Assembly: GCA_016790695.1 (NCBI GenBank)
Contig: JAEUOS010000132.1
Coordinates: forward strand, 1-64,000
Length of the DNA: 64,000 bases
Origin: Burkholderiales bacterium
GTDB lineage: Bacteria > Pseudomonadota > Gammaproteobacteria > Burkholderiales > JAEUOS01
Direction: 5' to 3'
Each line of letters begins with the position of its first letter. The stretch's first letter is position 1. Made by a program: the position numbers and the translations under genes. This document shows positions 28,146 through 36,921 of the stretch, one piece after another. The notes below the pieces were generated by a model. That model did not search any database. It was given only the letters and a program-made list of their open reading frames with translations, and was not told the origin of the DNA.

Positions 28146-28922
28146 ATGCCCAAGCGCCGCAGTTTCGCCCAGCGCGCGCTCGAACCGCTCGCCGCCCCCG
28201 GCCTGGCCCTGCTGGTCCTGTGCGCCTGGCAGGTCGCGGTGCCGTTCTTCGGGCTCTCCGAGTTCGTGCTGCCGACGCCGTGGCAGATCGCGGGGCGCAT
28301 GGTCAGCGACTTCCCGCTGCTGCTGTCGAACGGCTACGTCACGCTGTTCGAGGTGCTCGCCGGGTTCGCCTGCGCGATCGCCGGCGGGGTGCCGACCGCG
28401 CTCGCGATCTTCTATTCGCGGCCGTTCGAGCGCGCGGTCTATCCGCTGCTGATCGCGCTGCAGACCGTGCCGAAGATCGTGCTCGCGCCGCTGCTGGTGC
28501 TCTACATGGGGTACGGCTGGGCGCCGAAGATCTTCCTCGCGTTCCTGATCGCGTATTTCCCGATCGTGATCTCGACGGTGGTGGGCCTGCAGACGCTCGA
28601 GCCGGGCATGGTCAACCTGGTGCGCTCGATGGGGGCCAGCGAGGCGCAGACGTTCTGGAAGATCCGGCTGCCGGCCGCGCTGCCGAGCATCTTCGGCGGC
28701 TTCAAGGTCGCGATCGCGCTGGCGGTGATCGGCGCGGTGATCGGCGAGTACGTGGCCGCCGAACGCGGGCTCGGCTACCTGCAGCTGCAGGCCAACGCGA
28801 AGTTCGACACCACCCTCAATTTCGCCTCGGTGGTGATGGTGTCGCTGATCGGCGTGCTGCTCTACTCGGCGGTGATGTTCTTCGAGCGCCGCCTGGTCTA
28901 CCGGCGCGAGGCGGCGCATTGA
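28146..28922 (+). CDS. ABC transporter permease (SsuC/TauC/ThiX type)
   Basis: Inner-membrane permease, 258 aa, with about six transmembrane helices. The EAA cytoplasmic loop that docks the ATPase is MVNLVRSMGASEAQTFWKIRLPAALPSIFGG. It begins 3 bp after the deaminase stop. Its stop TGA overlaps the TTG start of the ATPase gene. It belongs to the same uptake system as the NMT1-type receptor. Confidence 0.93.
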   Translation: MPKRRSFAQRALEPLAAPGLALLVLCAWQVAVPFFGLSEFVLPTPWQIAGRMVSDFPLLLSNGYVTLFEVLAGFACAIAGGVPTALAIFYSRPFERAVYPLLIALQTVPKIVLAPLLVLYMGYGWAPKIFLAFLIAYFPIVISTVVGLQTLEPGMVNLVRSMGASEAQTFWKIRLPAALPSIFGGFKVAIALAVIGAVIGEYVAAERGLGYLQLQANAKFDTTLNFASVVMVSLIGVLLYSAVMFFERRLVYRREAAH

Positions 28923-29722
28923 GCCGCGCGCGCGCGCCGATCGGCCTGGGCGTCCGCATCGACGGGGTCTCGAAGGCCTACGAGACGCGCGAGGGCGAGG
29001 ACCTGCTCGCGCTCGACCGCATCGACCTCGAGATCCGCGCCGGGGAGTTCGTCGCGGTCGTCGGGCCCTCCGGCTGCGGCAAGTCGACGCTGCTGTCCAT
29101 GCTCGCCGGGCTGATCCGCGCGACCAGCGGCACGATCCGCATCGACGGCGCGCCGCTGACCGGCCCGCACCCGGGCGCCGGCGTGGTGTTCCAGTCCGAC
29201 CACCTGCTCTACTGGCGCACGGTGCTCGACAACGTGCTCCTGCCGATCGAGATCAAGCGCCGGCCGCTGGCCGGCTATGCCGCGCGGGCCGAGGAACTGC
29301 TGGCCCAGGTGGGGCTGGCCGGCTTCTCGGCGAAGATGCCGTCGGAGCTCTCCGGCGGCATGCGCCAGCGCGTCGCGATCTGCCGCGCGCTGATCCAGGA
29401 GCCCGGGCTGCTGCTGATGGACGAGCCGTTCGGCGCGCTCGACGCGCTCACGCGCGAGCAGCTGATCATGGACCTGCAGACCATGTGGCTGGCGGTGGGC
29501 AACACGGTGCTGTTCATCACCCACGGCATCGACGAGGCGATCTTCCTCGCCGACCGGGTGATCGTCATGTCGCCGCGCCCCGGGCGCATCGACCTCGACC
29601 TCGCGATCGACATCCCGCGCCCGCGCCGCTGGAAGGAGATCCACGAGAACGCCGCCTTCCTGGCCGCCGCGCGCAAGGTGCGCGAGATCTTCGAGGCCAA
29701 GGGCGTGCTCGCCGCGGACTGA
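28919..29722 (+). CDS. ABC transporter ATP-binding protein
   Basis: Cytoplasmic ATPase, 267 aa, completing the importer. The Walker A GPSGCGKST is at residues 49-57, the signature is LSGGMRQRVAICRAL, Walker B is LLLMDEPFGALD, and the H-loop is FITHGIDEAIFLADRVIVMSPRPG. I place the start at TTG 28919, which overlaps the permease stop (TTGA) and gives a normal SsuB/TauB-type N-terminus. No ATG or GTG is available before the first conserved strand. Confidence 0.92.
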   Translation: MSRARAPIGLGVRIDGVSKAYETREGEDLLALDRIDLEIRAGEFVAVVGPSGCGKSTLLSMLAGLIRATSGTIRIDGAPLTGPHPGAGVVFQSDHLLYWRTVLDNVLLPIEIKRRPLAGYAARAEELLAQVGLAGFSAKMPSELSGGMRQRVAICRALIQEPGLLLMDEPFGALDALTREQLIMDLQTMWLAVGNTVLFITHGIDEAIFLADRVIVMSPRPGRIDLDLAIDIPRPRRWKEIHENAAFLAAARKVREIFEAKGVLAAD

Positions 29723-29735
29723 GCCGCGCCGGCCG

Positions 29736-30521
29736 TCAGCCGAACGTGCCGTGGCGCCCGGCGCCGGCGGCGAAGCGCGCCGCGCCGGCCTTGGTCTCGC
29801 CGCTCGCCATCGTCGCGAGACCGTGCGTGAATTCGTTCTGCATCGCGCGCGTGAATTCCATGCCCCATTGCTCGATCGCGCTCCGCCGGTCCGAGCGCAG
29901 GCAGGCCTGCGGGAACCGCGCGAGGTCGCGCGCCAGCGCCTGCGCCGCGGCGAGCGCCTGGCCGTGCGGCACGACGCGGTTGGCGAGCCCGATGTCGAGC
30001 GCCTCCTGCGCGCCGACCGGCCGGCCGGTGAGGATCAGGTCGAGCGCGCGGCTCTGGCCGATCAGGCGCGGCAGGCGCACGGTCCCGCCGTCGATCAGCG
30101 GCACGCCCCAGCGGCGGCAGAACACGCCCAGCGTCGCGGTTTCCTCGACCACGCGCAGGTCGCACCACAGCGCGAGTTCGATGCCGCCCGCGACCGCATA
30201 GCCGGACACCGCCGCGATCACCGGCTTGGACAGCGCGAGCCGGGTGCAGCCCATCGGCGCGATCGCGTTCATGTCGGCGTGGATCGGGTTGGCGCGCGCG
30301 TCCTCGCCCATGCCCAGCGCGACCGCCTTCAGGTCGGCGCCCGCGCAGAAGGTGTCGCTGGCGCCGGCAAGGACGGCGACGTCGGCCTGCGGGTCGCGGT
30401 CGAAGGCGACGAACGCGTCGAACAGCGCCTGCGCGGTCGGGCCGTCGACCGCGTTCCGCGCGCCCGGCCGGTCGATGACGACGGTGGTGACGCGGTCCGC
30501 GGTGCCGACGTGGAGCGTCAC
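29736..30521 (-). CDS. Enoyl-CoA hydratase/isomerase (crotonase) family protein
   Basis: Crotonase-fold acyl-CoA enzyme, 261 aa. Oxyanion-hole blocks are DTFCAGADLKAVALG and SGYAVAGGIELALWCDLRV, the latter with the Glu equivalent to Glu144 of rat hydratase. The second catalytic Glu is not seen: the corresponding segment reads GVFCRRWGVPLIDGGTVRLPRLIG. It may therefore not be a simple hydratase. The start is GTG 30521, 11 bp after the thiolase stop with GAGG upstream, so the two are co-transcribed. Confidence 0.85.
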   Translation of the reverse strand: MTLHVGTADRVTTVVIDRPGARNAVDGPTAQALFDAFVAFDRDPQADVAVLAGASDTFCAGADLKAVALGMGEDARANPIHADMNAIAPMGCTRLALSKPVIAAVSGYAVAGGIELALWCDLRVVEETATLGVFCRRWGVPLIDGGTVRLPRLIGQSRALDLILTGRPVGAQEALDIGLANRVVPHGQALAAAQALARDLARFPQACLRSDRRSAIEQWGMEFTRAMQNEFTHGLATMASGETKAGAARFAAGAGRHGTFG

Positions 30522-30532
30522 GGCGCCCCGCC

Positions 30533-31738
30533 TCAGATGCGCTCGACGATGGTGGCGATGCCCATGCCGCCGCCGACGCAGAGGGTGGCGAGGCCGTAGC
30601 GCAGCTTGCGCGCGTGCAGCTCGTCGATCAGGGTGCCGAGGATCATCGCGCCGGTGGCGCCGAGCGGATGGCCGAGCGCGATCGCACCGCCGTTGACGTT
30701 GACCTTCTCGGCCGGCACGCGGAACTCCTTCATGAACTTCATCGGCACCGCGGCGAAGGCCTCGTTGATCTCGAACAGGTCGATGTCGTCGATCGTGAGG
30801 CCGGCCTTGGCGAGCGCCTTGCGCGCGGCCGGCATCGGCCCGGTGAGCATGATGGTCGGGTCGGCGCCGGAGAGCGCGGTCGCGACCACGCGCGCGCGCG
30901 GCGTCAGGCCGAGCGCGCGCCCCTTGGACTCCGAGCCGACCAGCACGGCGGCGGCGCCGTCGACGATGCCCGAGGAATTGCCGGCGTGATGCACGTGCAC
31001 GATGCGCTCGACCTGCGGGTAGCGCGAGATCGCCACCGCGTCGAAGCCCATCTCGCCGATCTGCGCGAACGAGGGCTTGAGCGCGGCCAGGCCTTCCATC
31101 GTGGTGCGCGGCTTGATGAACTCGTCCTTCTCGAGGATCGGCATGCCGATCATGTCCCTGACCGGCACCACGCTCTTGTCGAACCGGCCGGCGTCGCGCG
31201 CGGCCGCGGCCTTCTTCTGCGAGGCGAGCGCGAAGGCGTCGACGTCCTCGCGCGTGAAGCCCTCGAGGGTGGCGAGCAGGTCCGCGCCGATGCCCTGCGG
31301 AATGAAGGCGGTGTCGAAGTTCGTCTGCGGATCCTGCATCCAGGCGCCGCCGTCGGAACCCATCGGCACCCGGCTCATCGACTCCACGCCGCCGGCGACC
31401 ACCAGGTCCTCCCAGCCGGAGGCGACCTTCTGCGCCGCCAGGTTCACCGCCTCCAGGCCGGAGGCGCAGAACCGGTTCAGCTGCACGCCGGCGACCTGCC
31501 AGTCCCAGCCGGCGGCCAGCGCCGCGGTCTTGGCGATGCACGAGCCCTGCTCGCCGACCGGCGAGACGCAGCCCATGACCACGTCCTCGACCTCGGCGGT
31601 GTCGAAGTCGTGGCGCGCCTGCAGTTCGCGCAGCACGCCGGCGAGCAGGGTGATCGGCTTGACCTCGTGCAGCGAGCCGTCGGACTTGCCTTTGCCGCGC
31701 GGGGTGCGGATCGCGTCGAAAACGAATGCCTGGGCCAT
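30533..31738 (-). CDS. Acetyl-CoA C-acyltransferase (3-ketoacyl-CoA thiolase)
   Basis: Degradative thiolase, 401 aa, cleaving 3-ketoacyl-CoA. Nucleophile Cys91 is in [13 protein letters not shown]. Other motifs are [34 protein letters not shown] with the active His, and the C-terminal [12 protein letters not shown]. It resembles FadA-type enzymes more than the biosynthetic thiolase at 9971. It is divergent from the PanE-like reductase and leads the crotonase gene. Confidence 0.92.
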   Translation of the reverse strand: MAQAFVFDAIRTPRGKGKSDGSLHEVKPITLLAGVLRELQARHDFDTAEVEDVVMGCVSPVGEQGSCIAKTAALAAGWDWQVAGVQLNRFCASGLEAVNLAAQKVASGWEDLVVAGGVESMSRVPMGSDGGAWMQDPQTNFDTAFIPQGIGADLLATLEGFTREDVDAFALASQKKAAAARDAGRFDKSVVPVRDMIGMPILEKDEFIKPRTTMEGLAALKPSFAQIGEMGFDAVAISRYPQVERIVHVHHAGNSSGIVDGAAAVLVGSESKGRALGLTPRARVVATALSGADPTIMLTGPMPAARKALAKAGLTIDDIDLFEINEAFAAVPMKFMKEFRVPAEKVNVNGGAIALGHPLGATGAMILGTLIDELHARKLRYGLATLCVGGGMGIATIVERI

Positions 31739-31848
31739 GGCGTGGATTCCTCAACAGGGCGATGGAAAGCAGCAATCATAACGCCGGACGGGCTGTGGCA
31801 CACTCGCGGCGGCCGCCGGCGGGGCGGCGCACATCGCGGAGGCAGGGC

Positions 31849-32781
31849 ATGCGCATCGCAGTCATGGGTTCGGGCGCCGTCGGCGGCTACTTCGGCGGCC
31901 TCCTGGCACTGGGCGGCCACGAGGTCAGCTTCATCGCGCGCGGCGCGCACCTCGAGGCGATGCGGCGCCAGGGCCTCGTGCTGGAGACGCCGGCCGGCGT
32001 GCGCACGGTGACCGGCGCGCGCTTCGTCGCCGCGCCGGCCGAGGTCGGCGCGTGCGACGTGGTGCTGTTCGCGGTCAAGGCCTACGACATCGAGTCCGCG
32101 GCGGCCGCGCTCGCCCCGCTCGTCGATCGCGGCGCCACCGTCGTCTCGGTGCTCAACGGGGTCGACCACCAGGACCGGATCGGCGCGGTGCTCGGCGCGC
32201 GCAACGTCCTCGGCGGCCTGGCGATGGTCTCGGGGGTGATCGTCGCGCCCGGCGTGATCCGCTACACCTCGCCGATGTCGTCGCTGCGCTTCGGCGAGGC
32301 CGACGGCAGCATGAGCGCGCGCGGGCTCGCGTTCCGCGACGCGTGCCGCGCGGCGGGATTCGAGGCCGAGCTGGTCGGCGACATCGCGGCCGCGCAGTGG
32401 GGCAAGTTCGTCGGGCTCGCGACCAACGCCGCCCTGTGCTCGCTGTTCCGCCTGCCCGCCGGCTACATCTATCACGATCCGGAGATCGTGCCGATGGCGC
32501 TCGCCGCCTTCGGCGAGGTCGCCGCGGTCGCGCGCGCCGAGGGGATCGCGCTGCCGGCCGACGCGCCGCAGCGCGCGCTCGCGATCCACCAGGCGTTCCC
32601 GCCGACCATGTACGCGTCGATGTACCACGACCTGGCGAAGGGCCGCCCGCTGGAGCTCGACAGCCTCTCCGGGCACGTGGTGCGGCGCGGCCGCGCGCTG
32701 GGCGTGGCCACGCCGGTCCACGAGGTCGCCTACCTCGCGCTCAAGCCCTACCTGCACGGGGCGCCGAAGCCGCTCGCCTGA
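31849..32781 (+). CDS. panE: 2-dehydropantoate 2-reductase (PanE/ApbA family)
   Basis: NADPH-dependent ketopantoate reductase family protein, 310 aa. The Rossmann motif is MRIAVMGSGAVGGYFGGLLA, the active Lys region is AAQWGKFVGLATNAALCSLF, and the C-domain ends with SMYHDLAKGRPLELDSLSGHVVRRG. A GGAGG ribosome site lies upstream of ATG 31849. Burkholderiales often carry several ApbA paralogues, so a role in pantothenate synthesis is likely but not certain. The stop codon lies within a long hairpin shared with the convergent gene. Confidence 0.85.
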   Translation: MRIAVMGSGAVGGYFGGLLALGGHEVSFIARGAHLEAMRRQGLVLETPAGVRTVTGARFVAAPAEVGACDVVLFAVKAYDIESAAAALAPLVDRGATVVSVLNGVDHQDRIGAVLGARNVLGGLAMVSGVIVAPGVIRYTSPMSSLRFGEADGSMSARGLAFRDACRAAGFEAELVGDIAAAQWGKFVGLATNAALCSLFRLPAGYIYHDPEIVPMALAAFGEVAAVARAEGIALPADAPQRALAIHQAFPPTMYASMYHDLAKGRPLELDSLSGHVVRRGRALGVATPVHEVAYLALKPYLHGAPKPLA

Positions 32782-32818
32782 GCGCCGGCGTCGGGTCGCG
32801 GGGCCCGGCGCTCAGGCG
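32775..32818. terminator. Bidirectional hairpin spanning both stop codons of convergent genes
   Basis: A perfect 14-bp inverted repeat (32775-32788 with 32805-32818) around a 16-nt loop. The left arm contains the panE TGA and the right arm the DUF2889 stop on the other strand. There is no T-tract, so it may act as an RNA-stabilising or factor-assisted terminator rather than a classic intrinsic one. Confidence 0.6.
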
Positions 32819-33390
32819 TCGGCCGGGTCGGCGGCGCGGAAGTGCACCGGGTACAGCCGTTCCACCACCGGCCCGGCGGACGACCACGCCCGGCAGCCGT
32901 CGATGAAATAGGGCTTCTGCGCATCGCGGTTCGGCCGCGCCTCGGTCGCGACGTCGCCGTCCTTGGGCCAGCTGCCCATGGTCTGGAACGCGACCGTGGC
33001 CGCCGGCATCAGCAGTTCCTTCAGGTGGGTGCAGCCCGCGGTGCCGCCGACGGCCTCCTGGACCGCGCGGCGCCAGCCGCGGCTCAGGCACGCGCCGATC
33101 AGCCGCTTGTAGGCGGGCGCCACCGTGAAGCAGGCGTCGTACGGCGCATGCGTGGTCGTGACCTCGATGTCGCGCACCACCTTGTCGGCGTCGAGCGTCA
33201 GGCGCAGGCGCATCTCGTGCACGTGCGAGCCGGCCGGCCGGTGGCCGCGGTAGGGCTCGTCGATCGCGTAGGTCTTCGTGTCGATCAGGTGCGCCTCGAT
33301 GTCCCACAGGCCGTCGTCGCGCACATAGCCTTCGCAGGTGATCGCGCGTTTGTGCAGGGGGCGGCGGGCGGCGGGCGGCGGCAGGCTCAT
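32812..33390 (-). CDS. DUF2889 domain-containing protein
   Basis: Protein of 192 aa made up almost wholly of the DUF2889 family: HKRAITCEGYVRDDGLWDIEAHLIDTKTY, EMRLRLTLDADKVVRDIEVTTTHAPYD, CLSRGWRRAVQEAVGGTAGCTHLKELL. No signal peptide or membrane segment. The function of the family is unknown. I chose ATG 33390 because the conserved region follows within 15 residues. It lies downstream of the terminator of the molybdenum hydroxylase genes, so it is probably transcribed separately. Confidence 0.85.
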   Translation of the reverse strand: MSLPPPAARRPLHKRAITCEGYVRDDGLWDIEAHLIDTKTYAIDEPYRGHRPAGSHVHEMRLRLTLDADKVVRDIEVTTTHAPYDACFTVAPAYKRLIGACLSRGWRRAVQEAVGGTAGCTHLKELLMPAATVAFQTMGSWPKDGDVATEARPNRDAQKPYFIDGCRAWSSAGPVVERLYPVHFRAADPADA

Positions 33391-33493
33391 GCGGTGCGGT
33401 CGGGGACGGGGAAGGCCGCAAGGATACCGTGCCGCGGCGGCGGCACGGGCCCGGTCGCCGCGCCGCGCCGGCGGCCGTGCCGGGCCCGGCGCC

Positions 33494-33519
33494 AAAGAAA
33501 AGGGGGCCGCGAGGCCCCC
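33494..33519 (-). terminator. Intrinsic terminator after the molybdenum hydroxylase genes
   Basis: On the minus strand a GGGGGCC stem pairs with GGCCCCC around a 4-nt loop (33502-33519), followed by TTTTCTTT (33501-33494). It lies 21 bp beyond the stop of the large subunit gene. It is the clearest Rho-independent terminator in the window. Confidence 0.85.
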
Positions 33520-33539
33520 GTGAATGCGGGCGCGGCGCC

Positions 33540-35738
33540 CTAGGCCTTCAGGTCCGCGTTCTTGATCGGCAGGTGGCGGATGCGCTTGCCGGTCGCGTTG
33601 AAGATCGCGTTCAGCACCGCCGGCGCCGCCACCGCGATGGTCGGCTCGCCGACGCCGCCCCAGAAGCCGCCCGAGGGCATGACGATGGTCTCGACCTTGG
33701 GCATTTCGGAGATGCGCAGCGGCTGGTAGGTGTTGAAGTTCTCCTGCTCGATGCGCCCGTCCTTGACCGTGCACTCCTGGTGCAGCATGGCGCCGAGGCC
33801 GTAGACGAACGAGCCCTCGACCTGGTGGGCGATCTGCTTCGGATTGACGGCGTGGCCGGGGTCGGTCGCGGCGACGATGCGCTTGATCGCGAGCTTGCCG
33901 GTCTTCGACACGCTGACCTCGGCGCAGGCGGCGATGTAGCTGCCGAAGCAGTAGTAGGCCGCGAGGCCGCGGCCCGAGCCCTTGGGCAGCGGCTTGCCCC
34001 AGCCGCCCTGGTCGGCGGCGGCCTTGAGCACCGCCCAGCCCTTGGGGTTCTTCGCCATCAGCTTCTGCCGCAGCTCGAGCGCGTCCTGGCCGGTCGCGTG
34101 CGCGATCTCGTCGACGAAGCACTCCATGTAGATCGCGTTCTGGTTGGCGTTGACGCCGCGCCAGAATCCCGGCGGCACGTGGGTGTTGCGCATCGCGTGG
34201 TCGATGAGCAGGTTGTCGAACGCGTAGCTGATCGCGTGGTCGCCGAAGCGCTCGTGCCCGACCGGCAGCAGGCCCTGGAAGGTGAGCAGGTCGGCGCCGT
34301 TGATGAGCAGCGACGGCAGCACCGCGGCGACGATCGACTGGCCCGAGATGCGCATGTGCAGCCCGGTGACGTTGCCGGCCGCGTCGATGCCCGCGGTGAG
34401 CTTGCACTGGGTGACCGGGTGATAGGTGCCGTGCAGCATGTCCTCCTCGCGGCTCCAGATCAGCTTGACCGGGGTGCCGGGGATCTGCTTGGCGATCGCG
34501 ACCACCTGGCTCACGTAGTCGCTGCGGCCGCGCCGGCCGAAGCCGCCGCCGAGGTTGATCTTGTAGACGTCGCACTTCTCCAGCGGCAGGCCGGCCGCCA
34601 CCGAGGCGGCCGAGAGCGCGGCGTCGCCGTTCTGGGTCGGGCACCAGACCTCGCACTTCTCCGGGGTCCACAGCGCCGTCGCGTTCATCGGCTCCATGGT
34701 GGCGTGGTTCTGGAACGGGTAGCTGTAGACCGCCTCGATCTTCTTCTGCGCGCGGCCGATGGCGGCGCCGGCGTCGCCGACCTTGTTGCCGACGAAGGCG
34801 TCGGCGGCGTCGAGACCGGCCTTGTTGCGATCGGCGATGGTGGCGCTGGACACCGCGGCGTTCGGCCCGAGGTCCCAGTTGATCGGCAGCGCGGCGAGCG
34901 CCTTGTTGGCGCGCCACCAGGTGTCGGCGACGACCACGACCGCGTCGTCACCGACCTTGAGCACGTGCTTGACGCCGGGCATGCCGCGCACCTTGTCGGC
35001 GTCGAAGCTCACCACCTTGCCGCCGAACACCGGGCAGGCCTTGATCGCGGCATTGAGCATGCCGGGGAGCTTCAGGTCGGTGCCGTAGACGCGCGAGCCG
35101 TCGACCTTCTCCCGCGTGTCCAGGCGCGCGACGCCCTTGCCGATCAGCTTCCACTCGTTGGGATTCTTGAGCCGGACCTCCTTGGGCGGCTCCATCTTCG
35201 CGGCGGCGGCGGCGACCTTGCCGTAGGTCGTCTTGCGGCCGGTGAGGTTGTGGGTGATCACGCTGTTCGCCGCCGTGCACTCGGCGGGCGCCACGCCCCA
35301 CTCCTTCGCCGCGGCGGCCACGAGCATCTCGCGCGCCATCGCGCCGCCCTGGCGCACGTAGTCGTGCGAGCCGCGGATGCCGCGCGAGCCGCCGGTCGAC
35401 ATGTCGCGCCAGACGCGCTTGCGCGCCAGGTTCTGCCCCGGCGTCGGCTGCTCGGTGGTCACCTTGGACCAGTCGCACTCGAGCTCCTCGGCGACCATCT
35501 GCGCCAGGCCGGTCAGCGTGCCCTGGCCCATCTCGGAGCGGGCGATGCGGATCACGACCGTGTCGTCGGGATTGACCACGACCCAGGCGTTGATCTCGGG
35601 CTTGGTCAGGTCGGCCCCGCGGTCGACCTGCGCGAAGGCGCTGCCCGACGGCAGCGCGAAACCCAGCGACAGGCCGCTTGCGGCGGCGCCGGAACCGACG
35701 ACGAACCTGCGGCGCGACTCGTTGATCTGCGGAATCAT
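33540..35738 (-). CDS. iorB: Molybdopterin-binding large subunit, isoquinoline 1-oxidoreductase (IorB)-type
   Basis: Large molybdenum-cofactor subunit of a xanthine-oxidase-family dehydrogenase, 732 aa. It opens with a twin-arginine signal (ESRRRFVVGSGAAASGLSLGF), so the folded complex is probably exported. Family features include SEMGQGTLTGLAQMVAEEL, WWRANKALAAL, GGGFGRRGRSDYV, and the C-terminal FWGGVGEPTIAVAAPAVLNAIF with the active-site Glu. It pairs with the [2Fe-2S] subunit upstream (16 bp). No FAD subunit is present, as in IorAB-type enzymes that use a cytochrome or quinone. The substrate, an aldehyde or N-heterocycle, is unknown. Confidence 0.9.
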   Translation of the reverse strand: MIPQINESRRRFVVGSGAAASGLSLGFALPSGSAFAQVDRGADLTKPEINAWVVVNPDDTVVIRIARSEMGQGTLTGLAQMVAEELECDWSKVTTEQPTPGQNLARKRVWRDMSTGGSRGIRGSHDYVRQGGAMAREMLVAAAAKEWGVAPAECTAANSVITHNLTGRKTTYGKVAAAAAKMEPPKEVRLKNPNEWKLIGKGVARLDTREKVDGSRVYGTDLKLPGMLNAAIKACPVFGGKVVSFDADKVRGMPGVKHVLKVGDDAVVVVADTWWRANKALAALPINWDLGPNAAVSSATIADRNKAGLDAADAFVGNKVGDAGAAIGRAQKKIEAVYSYPFQNHATMEPMNATALWTPEKCEVWCPTQNGDAALSAASVAAGLPLEKCDVYKINLGGGFGRRGRSDYVSQVVAIAKQIPGTPVKLIWSREEDMLHGTYHPVTQCKLTAGIDAAGNVTGLHMRISGQSIVAAVLPSLLINGADLLTFQGLLPVGHERFGDHAISYAFDNLLIDHAMRNTHVPPGFWRGVNANQNAIYMECFVDEIAHATGQDALELRQKLMAKNPKGWAVLKAAADQGGWGKPLPKGSGRGLAAYYCFGSYIAACAEVSVSKTGKLAIKRIVAATDPGHAVNPKQIAHQVEGSFVYGLGAMLHQECTVKDGRIEQENFNTYQPLRISEMPKVETIVMPSGGFWGGVGEPTIAVAAPAVLNAIFNATGKRIRHLPIKNADLKA

Positions 35739-35754
35739 GTTCGGTCTCCTCGTC

Positions 35755-36219
35755 TCACGCCTTGCGGCCGGCGCTGCCGGCGGCCATGTGGATCGCCGCG
35801 CGCACCTGCTGGTAGGTGCCGCAGCGGCAGATGTTGGTCATCGCGTCGTCGATGTCCTTGTCGGTGGGCTTGGGCTTCTTCTTGAGCAGCGCGGCGGCGG
35901 CCATGATCATCCCGGACTGGCAGTAGCCGCACTGCGGCACGTCCATCGCGAGCCACGCCTTCTGGATCGCGTGGCTGGCGTCCTTCGACAGGCCCTCGAT
36001 GGTGACGATCTTCTGCGACGGCTTGACCGCCGAGACCGGCATCACGCACGAGCGCACCGGGGCGCCGTCGATGTGCACGGTGCAGGCGCCGCACTGCGCC
36101 AGGCCGCAGCCGAACTTGGTGCCGGTCAGGCCGACCTGCTCGCGCAGGACCCACAAGAGGGGGGTGTCGGGTTCGGCGGCCACATCGACCGCTTTCCCGT
36201 TGACGTTGAGTTTTGCCAT
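35755..36219 (-). CDS. iorA: [2Fe-2S] small subunit of the molybdenum hydroxylase (IorA-type)
   Basis: Electron-transfer subunit, 154 aa, with both clusters intact. The plant-ferredoxin-type cluster uses Cys38, Cys43, Cys46 and Cys58 ([14 protein letters not shown]). The helical-domain cluster uses Cys97, Cys100, Cys131 and Cys133 (CGYC...CRC). I chose ATG 36219 ([13 protein letters not shown]) because GGAGAT precedes it and the fold starts there; an upstream in-frame ATG at 36321 adds an unrelated leader. It leads the two-gene unit with the large subunit. Confidence 0.92.
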   Translation of the reverse strand: MAKLNVNGKAVDVAAEPDTPLLWVLREQVGLTGTKFGCGLAQCGACTVHIDGAPVRSCVMPVSAVKPSQKIVTIEGLSKDASHAIQKAWLAMDVPQCGYCQSGMIMAAAALLKKKPKPTDKDIDDAMTNICRCGTYQQVRAAIHMAAGSAGRKA

Positions 36220-36317
36220 CGAGCGGATCTCCAGGGGACAGGTTGGCGAAAGGAGGGTGCGGTGAAGCGAACACGCCCGGACGACGGTTTCATCCAGGCG
36301 CGGGTGCGCTGCATTAG

Positions 36318-36340
36318 ACACAAAATCGCGGCGCTTGTGT
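36318..36340. promoter_or_regulatory. Possible operator between iorA and soxX
   Basis: ACACAA (36318-36323) and TTGTGT (36335-36340) form an inverted repeat with an 11-bp spacer, in the 212-bp divergent region between the molybdenum hydroxylase and sox genes. A TTGCGCAA palindrome lies nearby (about 36369-36376). No regulator gene adjoins, so this is only a candidate site. Confidence 0.35.
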
Positions 36341-36431
36341 GCGGCGGTGTCGGGCCGCGCATGTTGCGTTGCGCAATGTCGTGTGCGGCGCCGGTGCGCG
36401 GCCCCGCGCGCGGGTCTGGGATAATTTTTGC

Positions 36432-36908
36432 GTGCCGCCCCGTTCCTGCCTGCCCCCGTCGCGCCCGCCGTCCGGCGGACGCCGCCTGCGTCGCGCGCTG
36501 GCCCTGCTCGCCTGCCTGGTCGCGCCGGCCGTCGCCGCGCAGCTGCCGCCGTACGTGATCGAGGACGGCGGCATCGCCGCGCCGCTGGCCGCGCCCGGTG
36601 ACGCCGCGCGCGGCCGCGCGCTCCTTGCCGCGCGCGACCCGGCCAACTGCATCCTGTGCCACGCCGCGCCCGGCGTGCGCTTCGCCGGCGACCTCGCGCC
36701 GCCGCTCGACGGCGTCGGCGCGCGCCTGACGCCCGCGCAGCTGCGCCTGCGCCTGGTCGATTCCTCGCGCATCAACCCGGCGACCATCATGCCGGCCTAC
36801 TACCGCACCGAGGGCCTCACCGAAGTGGCGGCCGCGTGGCGCGGCCGGACCGTGCTCACCGCCGCGCAGATCGAGGACCTGGTGGTGTATCTTTCGACGC
36901 TTCGCTAG
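36432..36908 (+). CDS. soxX: Cytochrome c SoxX
   Basis: Mono-haem subunit of the SoxXA complex, which joins thiosulfate to the SoxY cysteine in the periplasm; 158 aa. The signal peptide spans [17 protein letters not shown]. The haem site is CILCH, and the distal Met ligand lies in [18 protein letters not shown], a SoxX hallmark. GTG 36432 is preferred because it starts shortly before the signal peptide; an in-frame ATG at 36339 gives an implausible Cys- and Arg-rich leader. It is the first gene of soxXYZA. Confidence 0.9.
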   Translation: MPPRSCLPPSRPPSGGRRLRRALALLACLVAPAVAAQLPPYVIEDGGIAAPLAAPGDAARGRALLAARDPANCILCHAAPGVRFAGDLAPPLDGVGARLTPAQLRLRLVDSSRINPATIMPAYYRTEGLTEVAAAWRGRTVLTAAQIEDLVVYLSTLR

Positions 36909-36921
36909 ACCTGCCGCCGCC

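Noticed and set aside
36339-36431. Start of soxX at ATG 36339
   Set aside because: The leader would be Arg/Cys-rich and not part of a signal peptide; GTG 36432 directly precedes the signal sequence.
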